DNA of 6,045 nt from positions 1 to 6,045 of the forward strand of contig CALKYB010000142.1 of assembly GCA_938003565.1 (NCBI GenBank). The letters run 5' to 3'. Of this stretch, positions 1-5,780 are shown piece after piece. Positions within the stretch are counted from its first letter, which is position 1, and each line of letters opens with the position of its first letter. Position numbers and translations under genes: made by a program. Source of the DNA: an uncultured bacterium (GTDB lineage Bacteria; Bdellovibrionota_C; UBA2361; SZUA-149; CALKYB01). Below the pieces are notes generated by a model. It had not been told where the DNA came from. It searched no databases and saw nothing but the letters and a program-made list of their open reading frames with translations.

Positions 1-1450
1 TTTAATTGGTCCTTCCGGAAGCGGGAAGAGTTCTCTATTAGCTTCAATTGCTGGTCGTCTTAAACCTAGCTGTGGGGCGTGTCACTGTAGTCTAAAAGCT
101 GCAACAATTTACCAAGATCTTAGGTTGGTCGAGAGAGCCTCAGCTATTGAGAATGTTTTGCATGGATCGTTGGGGCGTCTGGGGGCTTCCGAGAGTGTCT
201 TTGGATTCTCTAAGGAAGATAGAGCACGAGCGTCCGAGCTACTAGAAAGTGTTGGTTTGAGCCATCGTACCGAGGTTGTTGTTGAAGACCTTAGTGGTGG
301 AGAACGTCAGCGTGTAGCTATTGCGCGAGCTCTCATGCAAGACCCTGGTTTGCTCCTAGCAGATGAGCCAGTGGCCTCCCTAGATCAAGATAAAGCCGTT
401 TTGATTATGGAGCTGCTTGGTCGTATCGCGTCTGAGCATGGGATTACTGTTGTCTCAGTACTGCACGATATTAGTCTTGCTCAGCGATATGCAGATAGAG
501 CGATAAAGATTGTTGGTGGGCGGGTGGCCGGTGAAGATTCTTGTCTTCAGTCTCCCACAGGTTTGCGTGTAGTAGGTGATCAAGAAACGCATGCTTTTGA
601 AGAACTCTCGGGTAATTATTTTTCCCAATACGAGGCAGATCAAGAGTTGCCTTCTCCGAGCCCTGTTCGCAATTCAACTCAACCTTACTTGTTTACATTG
701 GCTTTGGTTATGGTGGCGTATTGGTGTTTTAACTCCTTAAGTCTTGAAACTGCCGATACCTTGGAGGCTATAAAGGGAGCGGTCGAGTTTTCGAAGAACT
801 TGATACCCTCTTCTACCTCAGAGTTACAGCGCATACCTTGGGGCTCTTTGTTCCTTTCTTTAATAGAGACTCTCCAAATAGCTCTTCTAGGAACTCTTGG
901 CGGTATCGCAATAGCTCTGCCGAGTTCTGCCTTAGCAGCTCGGAGTGCTGGTAGCCCTTCGTTAATCCGTTTTGCGGTTAGGTTTTTAATGAATACGGTT
1001 AGAACGATTCCTTCAATTATTTGGGCTTTGTTATTTGTAGCCGCTGTTGGCTTGGGTCCTTTAGCGGGTGTCCTTTCTCTTATAGCTTATTCGGTTGGTT
1101 ATTTGGGTAAGTTTTTCTACGAAGGCTTTGAGTTGGTCGATCCCGGAGCTCCCGATGCCCTGCAGGAAATAGGAGCGTCTCGCTTGCAGCGGTTTCGACA
1201 TGCTGTTTGGCCAGCTGCGATACCCGGAATCCTAACTAGTAGTTTATTTGTGTTTGAGTATAATATTAGAGCAGCGAGTATACTTGGGATTGTGGATGCG
1301 GGTGGAATAGGCTTCTACTTGAAGCAGTATATGGACTACCGCTTTTTTCCTGCAGTGACAGCTGGTTTACTTATGATGCTGGTAGTGGTCTTGGTTTGTG
1401 ACTTTGCTTCATGCTGGCTAAGAAAGACTCTAATTAAATCGAGACATTAG
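1..1450 (+). CDS. Fused phosphonate/phosphate-type ABC importer, ATPase plus permease (PhnC-PhnE fusion), 5' end outside window
   Basis: This is a single uninterrupted frame (codons from base 2, 482 residues visible) that carries an ABC ATPase followed by its membrane permease, which are normally separate proteins. The ATPase shows Walker A GPSGSGKSS (visible residues 3-11), Q-loop Gln38, signature LSGGE (97-101), Walker B LLLADE (117-122), D-loop SLD (126-128) and H-loop His155. The stretch ENVLHGSLGRLG and the DEPVASLD block resemble PhnC. After a linker of about 45 residues come several hydrophobic segments (starting near residues 230 and 285, then 325-465) and an EAA-type coupling loop (about 386-410, DALQEIGASRLQRFRHAVWP), as in PhnE. 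The product would import phosphonate, phosphate or a related oxyanion across the inner membrane with a PhnD-like binding protein, which is not visible here. Walker A to Q-loop is shorter than usual for PhnC. Substrate is inferred from family only. The true start lies upstream of the window. Confidence 0.9.
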   Translation, partial: LIGPSGSGKSSLLASIAGRLKPSCGACHCSLKAATIYQDLRLVERASAIENVLHGSLGRLGASESVFGFSKEDRARASELLESVGLSHRTEVVVEDLSGGERQRVAIARALMQDPGLLLADEPVASLDQDKAVLIMELLGRIASEHGITVVSVLHDISLAQRYADRAIKIVGGRVAGEDSCLQSPTGLRVVGDQETHAFEELSGNYFSQYEADQELPSPSPVRNSTQPYLFTLALVMVAYWCFNSLSLETADTLEAIKGAVEFSKNLIPSSTSELQRIPWGSLFLSLIETLQIALLGTLGGIAIALPSSALAARSAGSPSLIRFAVRFLMNTVRTIPSIIWALLFVAAVGLGPLAGVLSLIAYSVGYLGKFFYEGFELVDPGAPDALQEIGASRLQRFRHAVWPAAIPGILTSSLFVFEYNIRAASILGIVDAGGIGFYLKQYMDYRFFPAVTAGLLMMLVVVLVCDFASCWLRKTLIKSRH

Positions 1451-1554
1451 CTTTCCTCCTAGCCGGCTGATTTGATTCTTCTGGCTAAAGTGCCCTACCT
1501 ATTATATTTAGTTTGAGTTCGTTTTGTCCTTTGAATACTTAATCATGAGCCCCT
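1451..1554. other. Intergenic gap between the transporter and the lipoprotein gene
   Basis: This 104-bp gap has no T-tract terminator that I can see. A short imperfect stem, TAGCC (1460-1464) with GGCTA (1483-1487), lies just after the transporter stop. A -10-like TATATT sits at 1503-1508, but no convincing -35 box is found at normal spacing. The lipoprotein gene may therefore be read through from the transporter or use a weak promoter. Confidence 0.4.
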
Positions 1555-2091
1555 ATGAATAAATATTATACGAATAATAAATTTATTTTAATTTTACTCG
1601 CGTCTTTTTGTTCCGTTTATCTTTCTGCCTGCAGTCTTACTTCGTTTTGTGAGAGAAACTACTGCGAAATGGATTACAAAGCGGCGGGGAAAATCTCTGG
1701 GCCAAACGGAGAGACTATTGACTTGAGAGAGTATGGTTACTCCTCTATCGTCAATGCTATTATTGTGAACCCAGCGGGCGTGGATAAAGATGGTTTGCTG
1801 GTTCTCTTAGGTGAAATAGACAGTAGAGAGGCTAGAATAGCCTTGGCTACTTTAACAGAATTTGATTTGGGTGCTGCTGGCAAGGAGCACCTTTCATATT
1901 CACTTGTTCAGCAAGGTAAAAGAATTCTTCCTCATTTAAAAAAGCAAAGAGGGATGAGTTTGATTTGTCCTACTTTTACCGTCGTCCCTAATGCAGCTAA
2001 GAAATGCTCAAGTGTCGCCACGAGGGATAAACTTCTCGACTGGGCGATTGAGGCTATAGAAAAAGAACAAAAAGTAAAAATTTCTTGGTAG
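1555..2091 (+). CDS. Small predicted outer-membrane lipoprotein of unknown function
   Basis: I do not recognise this 178-residue protein. Its N-terminus is a lipoprotein signal: Lys2-type n-region, hydrophobic residues 10-23, then lipobox LSAC with the lipidated Cys at residue 26. Ser at the +2 position fits sorting to the outer membrane in Gram-negatives. The mature part has four further cysteines (32, 37, 138, 151), two next to the lipid anchor and two near the C-terminus, so disulfides in the periplasm are plausible. The middle (about 80-130) is rich in Leu, Ala, Glu and Arg and looks helical (GEIDSREARIALATLTEFDL). No enzyme motif is visible. The ATG at 1555 is chosen because it gives the full signal peptide, although the ribosome site in front of it (GAGCCCCT) is poor. 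It lies 104 bp downstream of the transporter on the same strand, and a link between them is unproven. Confidence 0.75.
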   Translation: MNKYYTNNKFILILLASFCSVYLSACSLTSFCERNYCEMDYKAAGKISGPNGETIDLREYGYSSIVNAIIVNPAGVDKDGLLVLLGEIDSREARIALATLTEFDLGAAGKEHLSYSLVQQGKRILPHLKKQRGMSLICPTFTVVPNAAKKCSSVATRDKLLDWAIEAIEKEQKVKISW

Positions 2092-2149
2092 TCGCTTTAC
2101 CTACCCGCTAGAACTTCCTAGTTAATTTCTTCGACTCTCAACAGAATTT

Positions 2150-2191
2150 GCGAGCAGAATGAGTAGGAGACTTAAGCCACATTCTGCTCGC
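2150..2191. terminator. Strong hairpin between convergent genes, possible bidirectional terminator
   Basis: GCGAGCAGAATG (2150-2161) is perfectly complementary to CATTCTGCTCGC (2180-2191), giving a 12-bp stem with an 18-nt loop. It sits between the stop of the lipoprotein gene (2091) and the stop of the convergent acyl-CoA dehydrogenase gene (2206), where a two-way terminator is expected. No T-run follows on either strand, so it is not a classical intrinsic terminator. It may instead protect 3' ends. Confidence 0.6.
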
Positions 2192-2205
2192 GGCTCTAGG
2201 TAACT

Positions 2206-3561
2206 TTAAACAAATGAACTAAGACCTGTCACTGCCCTTCCTACTACGAGTGTGTTGATTTCGTTGGTTCCTTCGTAGGAGTAGATTGCTTCGGTGTCGC
2301 AGAACATTCTAGCTATGTGTTGGTCTAGTAGGATTCCTTTTCCTCCAAAGACTTCCCGGCCACGGGCTACTACTTCTCTGCAGCGAGCAGCGGTAAAGAC
2401 TTTCGCGAGACTCGCATGTTCGTCTCGCATTTCTCCTTTAGCTTGCATACGGGAGAGGCGTAAACACATTTGCTGCATAGCAGTGACATCTCCAAGCATA
2501 AGCACTAGGTGGTTTTGAACTAGTTGAAAACCAGCGATTGGCTTGCCAAATTGTTTTCGGCTTTGAGCATAGGCTAGAGCTTTTTCGTAAGCACCCATAG
2601 CAGCCCCAACTCCCTGCCAGGCTACACCTGCTCTGGTTAGTCTGAGAACATCAGCTGTGTTTCGAAAGGAGTCCGCTTTTTGAAGACGATCCGCTTCTTT
2701 CACTCGACAGTCCTTAAGAGTTATGTGTCCATTCTCAACACATCTTAGAGCGATCTTTCCCATGATTTTCTCAACGGAGAAGCCAGGGTTTTCTTTCTCA
2801 ACCACAAAACCTTTTACCTCGTTAGACTCTTCCTCGCGCGCCCAAATAACTATGATGTCAGCAAACGTGCTGTTTCCAATCCAGTATTTTTCTCCATTGA
2901 GTATCCAATCATCGCCATCTCGTTTACAAGTTGTTCTGAGTCCCCCCGCGACTCCACTTCCTACCTCTGGTTCTGTTAAACCAAAAGCTCCAATTAGGTC
3001 CATATTGATCATCGCTGGAATCCAGCGGGCTTTTTGCTCATCGCTTCCACATAAAGCGATTGAAACTAGAGCTAGTCCCGCGTGGACACCAAAGAATGTC
3101 GCGGTGCTCACATCAATTCTTGCCAGCTCCATTGTCGCGATTCCTTCGACGATACTAGCGTCCTCTTTACGGGACCCATCTTCGTTGAAGATATGTCTAA
3201 TTAGGTTCAGCTTCTTGAATTTTGGGATAAGCTGTTGTGGAAATTCGTCCCGAGACCAATACTGGTTAATGATTGGCTCTACTTCAGCTTCCATAAAAGC
3301 CCGAACTTCAGCTTGGATTTTTCTTTGATTGTCAGTTAGGGTTTCGGTGATGTTGAAAAAGTCTCCGTTTACGGCGGGTAAATCTTTTTTTCGACCTTTA
3401 CTTTTGGCCATCTTCATCATGGAGTTAAGCGTCGACTCATCAAGTGAGCTTACCAATCCAATTAATTCATTGAGATCCACTTTTTTAGCCAACTCTGAAA
3501 TTTTGCTCATGTCCATTTTGGACATAAGATCCATAGCTGCTCCCATCTTGCCGAATGCCAT
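2206..3561 (-). CDS. Acyl-CoA dehydrogenase/oxidase, ACX4/glutaryl-CoA dehydrogenase-like, with N-terminal extension
   Basis: This 451-residue flavoenzyme should oxidise an acyl-CoA to the trans-2-enoyl-CoA. Order of parts: a Met/Lys-rich extension (1-68), N-terminal helical domain (about 70-188), beta domain with GLTEPEVGSG (194-203) and NGEKYWIGN (222-230), and C-terminal helical domain with RKQFG (335-339). The catalytic base is Glu430 in YEGTNEIN. By eye it aligns closely with plant peroxisomal short-chain oxidase ACX4 (WIGNSTFAD, IALCGS, YEGT-IN, VTGxxSF). The Arg-Ser pair that binds the glutaryl carboxylate in true glutaryl-CoA dehydrogenase is replaced (DVSTATFFGVH, 150-160), so glutaryl-CoA is unlikely to be the substrate. 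Dehydrogenase versus oxidase cannot be told from sequence; bacterial members usually pass electrons to ETF. The start is supported by AAAGGA with 9 nt before the ATG. It is transcribed alone, away from the structured gap. Confidence 0.95.
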   Translation of the reverse strand: MAFGKMGAAMDLMSKMDMSKISELAKKVDLNELIGLVSSLDESTLNSMMKMAKSKGRKKDLPAVNGDFFNITETLTDNQRKIQAEVRAFMEAEVEPIINQYWSRDEFPQQLIPKFKKLNLIRHIFNEDGSRKEDASIVEGIATMELARIDVSTATFFGVHAGLALVSIALCGSDEQKARWIPAMINMDLIGAFGLTEPEVGSGVAGGLRTTCKRDGDDWILNGEKYWIGNSTFADIIVIWAREEESNEVKGFVVEKENPGFSVEKIMGKIALRCVENGHITLKDCRVKEADRLQKADSFRNTADVLRLTRAGVAWQGVGAAMGAYEKALAYAQSRKQFGKPIAGFQLVQNHLVLMLGDVTAMQQMCLRLSRMQAKGEMRDEHASLAKVFTAARCREVVARGREVFGGKGILLDQHIARMFCDTEAIYSYEGTNEINTLVVGRAVTGLSSFV

Positions 3562-3624
3562 CGCGATTAATCCTTTTTAGATAGTTCTTAGAAATAAAAA
3601 ATAACTTACGTTTATACCCATCCT

Positions 3625-3655
3625 AGTATAAATTTCGGCATAGACGACCTTTCAA
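3625..3655 (-). promoter_or_regulatory. Possible promoter of the acyl-CoA dehydrogenase gene
   Basis: On the minus strand, TTGAAA (3655-3650) and TATACT (3630-3625) resemble -35 and -10 boxes. The spacer of 19 nt is longer than ideal. The -10 box lies about 63 bp from the ATG at 3561. The site overlaps the inverted repeats of this gap, so the match may partly reflect that repeat structure. Confidence 0.3.
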
Positions 3656-3668
3656 TCAGATGGGTATA

Positions 3669-3688
3669 TGCAGTGCGTTAGCACTGCA
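3669..3688. repeat. Hairpin, 8-bp perfect stem, GTTA loop
   Basis: TGCAGTGC (3669-3676) pairs fully with GCACTGCA (3681-3688) around a 4-nt loop. It follows directly after the GATGGGTATA copy at 3659-3668. Confidence 0.75.
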
Positions 3689-3721
3689 ATTAGACAGATA
3701 TCATGCGCCTCCAGTATGCTA

Positions 3722-3738
3722 CAAGTCCGAAGGACTTG
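3722..3738. repeat. Hairpin, 7-bp perfect stem, GAA loop
   Basis: CAAGTCC (3722-3728) pairs with GGACTTG (3732-3738) around a 3-nt loop. Only one base separates it from the next stem, so the two would stack side by side in a transcript. Confidence 0.7.
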
Positions 3739-3739
3739 G

Positions 3740-3771
3740 CTAGAAAATACCAAATAAAGCGGATTTCCTAG
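3740..3771. repeat. Hairpin, 9-bp stem with one mismatch
   Basis: CTAGAAAAT (3740-3748) pairs with ATTTCCTAG (3763-3771) with a single A-C mismatch and a 14-nt loop. It is the third stem in the array. Confidence 0.55.
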
Positions 3772-3942
3772 GCTCAGCTAGCTTTTCTTGCGAAGCTGCC
3801 CTTCCCCACCATATTTGAGGATGGGTATACCTGTCTTATGGCCTTGCTGCCGCTCGGCTTATACTGCGCTGCTCAACCGAACCACTAAAAACCGAAATTT
3901 AAATGAGGCGCAGTATATTCTGAGGTAAAATCGAAAATTTAG

Positions 3943-4431
3943 TTAGTGTTTATGACCGGGGTAATAAGCCTCTAGCTTCTTTATCGCATTTAGCAGAACC
4001 TTAACAGAGTTTTGCTCAGTGCTTTGCTTAGCCTTCATTGCAGCCACGATAACTGCATGGTGATCAACCAAGGCGGTAGGGTAGTTTTTTTGGTCTTTTT
4101 TGACCCGTTGAGCGAGGAAATACTCAGAGACTGTTTTGATTATTCCTTCTGCGTGCGACTCTTTGGTCATAACCCAGCGCACAAGTTGGTTTTGTGATAG
4201 AGGATCTTGTTTCTTGCTGAGCTCACGGATTTTTAGGGAAGCTTTTTCTATGGTGCTAGTGTCTTCTATGAGGCCTGAAATTCTTGCAGCATCGTCGAAA
4301 ATCCCGCAAGGGATTTGGCAGTGAGCGAATGCATGAGAGGGATTGAAAACTAAAAGAACGAGGAGAAGCAAAGCTAATTGTCTTAACACTAGTGATATAG
4401 AAGAGTTTTTGGTCTGCGAGAGCTTAGTCAT
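3943..4431 (-). CDS. sodN: Nickel superoxide dismutase with Sec-type signal peptide
   Basis: The 162-residue product begins with an export signal: basic n-region (K3, K8, R17), hydrophobic core 19-29 and AFA at 34-36. Cleavage there would leave His37 as residue 1 of the mature 126-residue enzyme, giving HCQIPCGIF. This is the nickel hook of NiSOD (His1, Cys2, Pro5, Cys6, Gly7), whose ligands include the free N-terminal amine, so exact processing is essential. The rest (IEKASLKIRELSK, NQLVRWVMTKESHAE, DHHAVIVAAMKAKQ) fits the four-helix fold and usual mature length. The enzyme disproportionates superoxide, probably in the periplasm. Position 9, Tyr in most members, is Phe here (codon TTC), and position 3 is Gln rather than Asp as in Streptomyces. 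The NiSOD peptidase SodX is not next to it; signal peptidase could do that job. The gene lies 62 bp after cysH. That gap is AT-rich with TATAAA at 4463-4458, so its own promoter is possible. Confidence 0.92.
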   Translation of the reverse strand: MTKLSQTKNSSISLVLRQLALLLLVLLVFNPSHAFAHCQIPCGIFDDAARISGLIEDTSTIEKASLKIRELSKKQDPLSQNQLVRWVMTKESHAEGIIKTVSEYFLAQRVKKDQKNYPTALVDHHAVIVAAMKAKQSTEQNSVKVLLNAIKKLEAYYPGHKH

Positions 4432-4493
4432 GTCTACTCAAAATTTTTTAATATTGGTTTATAATGATTTTCTTAAACTAGGTAATTTCCAAC

Positions 4494-5114
4494 TTAGCCT
4501 TCTAGGTGAAGACCACATTCTCTGTTGGCTAAAACCTTTGTAGGGTCATAATACTCTTTTTCATCGGGAAGGCTATGATCTTTTATATACTGCTTCATCT
4601 CAGCCTCAGTCCAATTCAATACTGGCGCCACCTTAATTACTCCAGCTGCTGTTTGGCTAACTATATCGAGAGATTGTCTAAATTCGGTTTGTTCCTTACG
4701 AACCGCGGTTAACCAAACTTCAGGATTAAGCTCTTTCATGCCTCTACTAAAAGGTTCTAATTTGAAGTGTTGAGTGAAGTCTTTGTGTTTTTGTTCTTCA
4801 TCAATACTTGGAACACCTCCGAAAACATTGTCCCATCTAGCTGTAGAGATTTTGGGACTAAACACCTGGAGATTAAGATTTAGCAGTTTGGTTAACTTCT
4901 CCGAGATTTCATAAGTTTTCTTTAATGCATATCCAGAGTCTGCCCATAGAACAGTGATGTCAGGATTTAGGCTTGTAGCCATATGCAGTAGAACTGCTTC
5001 TTGCGGACCAAAATTGGTACTTATCACCGTCCTCTTATTTAAGGAAAGAGCCCAGGCGGTGATTTCCTGAGGAGTGGATTCGCCAAGTTGAGAGTTTATC
5101 TGTTCTAAGTCCAT
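4494..5114 (-). CDS. cysH: Phosphoadenylyl-sulfate (PAPS) reductase, cluster-free type
   Basis: This 206-residue cytoplasmic enzyme should reduce PAPS to sulfite and PAP using thioredoxin, a step of assimilatory sulfate reduction. Visible features are the phosphate-binding STNFG (32-36), DSGY (59-62), the substrate-binding RKEQTEFR block (139-146) and the catalytic Cys200 in RECGLHLEG at the extreme C-terminus, nearly as in E. coli CysH (RECGLHEG). Cys200 is the only cysteine. The cysteine pairs that hold the 4Fe-4S cluster of APS reductases are absent, which argues for PAPS as substrate. It is shorter than the E. coli enzyme (about 244 residues), mainly before the C-terminal tail. The start is backed by GAGG 8 nt upstream of the ATG. 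It is 66 bp after tonB and 62 bp before sodN. No other cys gene is in view, so the placement is not that of a standard cysteine operon. Confidence 0.94.
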   Translation of the reverse strand: MDLEQINSQLGESTPQEITAWALSLNKRTVISTNFGPQEAVLLHMATSLNPDITVLWADSGYALKKTYEISEKLTKLLNLNLQVFSPKISTARWDNVFGGVPSIDEEQKHKDFTQHFKLEPFSRGMKELNPEVWLTAVRKEQTEFRQSLDIVSQTAAGVIKVAPVLNWTEAEMKQYIKDHSLPDEKEYYDPTKVLANRECGLHLEG

Positions 5115-5180
5115 GGTAGTTTCCTCAGGTTTGAGTTTTACCCCTTCGAAGTTAGCATTGAGAGGTAAGGCAAATCAATA

Positions 5181-5780
5181 CTAGGTCAATTTAAATTTTA
5201 CAGGAACATAGAATTCAAACTCATTGCTTTTGAGATGTTCGGGTATCGGAGGAAAAGGACTTGCTTGGTGCAGTATTTTATTGGTCGCTCTGTCCAATAG
5301 TTTGCTTCCAGTTGATTTTGCAAGCTCAGAGTGCAGAACCTCCCCAAAGCGATTGATTCGAACTTTTAGAATCGCATCGCCTTCGATTCGTTTTCGCCTA
5401 GCTATTTTGGGATATTTTTTAAACCTGGCTAGTCTCGATAAAAGAACTTTCTTGTAGTTATCAGAAGCAGCATTTTGTTTGACTCCACTTTTAGCTTTCT
5501 GGGGAACAACTCGCTTGACCTGTGGTTGGGAAGGGACTTTTTTTCGTAAAGGTCGTGTAGTTCTCAGGGCCGCTGGGGGCGTAGGTTTAGCGATTTGCTT
5601 TATTACCTTAGTTGTCTTCTTAGTCCTGCTTATTTTTGCAAAAGCGAGATTAATCTCTGGGGTAGCCTTTTTTTGAATTAGTATTTCAGTTTTATCATAC
5701 AACTCACCACTTAGTCCGCCAATTAAAAGACTATGAAAGCAGATAGAGAGGAAAAGAGGGTAAATCAATTGCTTAATCAA
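5181..5780 (-). CDS. tonB: TonB-family energy transducer
   Basis: The 199-residue protein has the three-part TonB plan. An N-terminal membrane anchor (about 5-22) carries Ser12 and His16 in the SxxxH spacing typical of the TonB transmembrane helix that works with ExbB/ExbD. A periplasmic linker (about 35-107) is rich in Pro, Lys and Arg. The C-terminal TonB domain (about 108-199) has the YP pair (123-124), the EGDAILKVRINRFGEV strand region and the final FEFYVPVKFKL strand. It would transmit proton-motive force to TonB-dependent outer-membrane receptors. The start is TTG, at 5780-5778, sharing bases with the exbD stop TGA (TTGA overlap); no Met codon lies near the anchor, and a G-run about 10 nt upstream can serve as ribosome site. 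The overlap implies translational coupling with exbD. Which receptor it serves cannot be read from this window. Confidence 0.92.
   Translation of the reverse strand: MIKQLIYPLFLSICFHSLLIGGLSGELYDKTEILIQKKATPEINLAFAKISRTKKTTKVIKQIAKPTPPAALRTTRPLRKKVPSQPQVKRVVPQKAKSGVKQNAASDNYKKVLLSRLARFKKYPKIARRKRIEGDAILKVRINRFGEVLHSELAKSTGSKLLDRATNKILHQASPFPPIPEHLKSNEFEFYVPVKFKLT

Larger units (their letters stand above)
3613..3829. repeat. 217-bp non-coding segment bounded by a perfect 12-bp inverted repeat
   Basis: TATACCCATCCT (3613-3624) and AGGATGGGTATA (3818-3829) are exact reverse complements 193 bp apart. Ten bases of the right arm recur as GATGGGTATA at 3659-3668, so the motif occurs three times. 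Between the ends lie hairpins at 3669-3688, 3722-3738, 3740-3771 and a weaker one at 3780-3797. No open reading frame of note is present. I see no clear target-site duplication outside the ends. It could be a non-autonomous mobile element, a palindromic intergenic repeat, or a structured RNA; the sequence alone does not decide. Confidence 0.55.
3562..3942. other. 381-bp gene-free region rich in overlapping inverted repeats
   Basis: This gap lies between the start of the acyl-CoA dehydrogenase gene and the end of sodN, both on the minus strand. Besides the 3613-3829 element, it has three further distant inverted pairs: TAAATTTCGG (3629-3638) with CCGAAATTTA (3892-3901), TATACTGCGC (3860-3869) with GCGCAGTATA (3908-3917), and TGCGCCTC (3704-3711) with GAGGCGCA (3905-3912). 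Several of these pairings cross or share bases, so they cannot all form at once. I see no protein-coding gene, tRNA or CRISPR repeat here. It must contain the dehydrogenase promoter and the 3' end of the sodN transcript. Confidence 0.7.

Noticed and set aside
1460..1487. Terminator after the transporter gene
   Set aside because: The stem is only five base pairs with a long loop and no T-run follows.
2723..3328. Plus-strand frame of 201 codons opposite the acyl-CoA dehydrogenase
   Set aside because: The minus strand encodes a clearly recognisable enzyme over the same bases. The antisense frame is Ser/Pro-rich with no domain, as expected of a shadow frame; the same applies to 2294-2518 and 3329-3580.
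3799..3811. CCCTTCCCCACCA looks like the 3' end of a tRNA
   Set aside because: No matching acceptor 5' strand, anticodon arm or D-arm can be laid out upstream, so it is not a tRNA gene; a decayed fragment cannot be shown.
3562..3942. CRISPR array or integron attC site in the repeat-rich gap
   Set aside because: The repeats are inverted and irregularly spaced rather than direct with equal spacers, and I could not fit paired attC core sites.
5479..5676. Plus-strand frame opposite tonB, and similar short frames at 5224-5457 and 4012-4324
   Set aside because: They lie wholly antisense to well-supported genes and show no ribosome site or recognisable motif.
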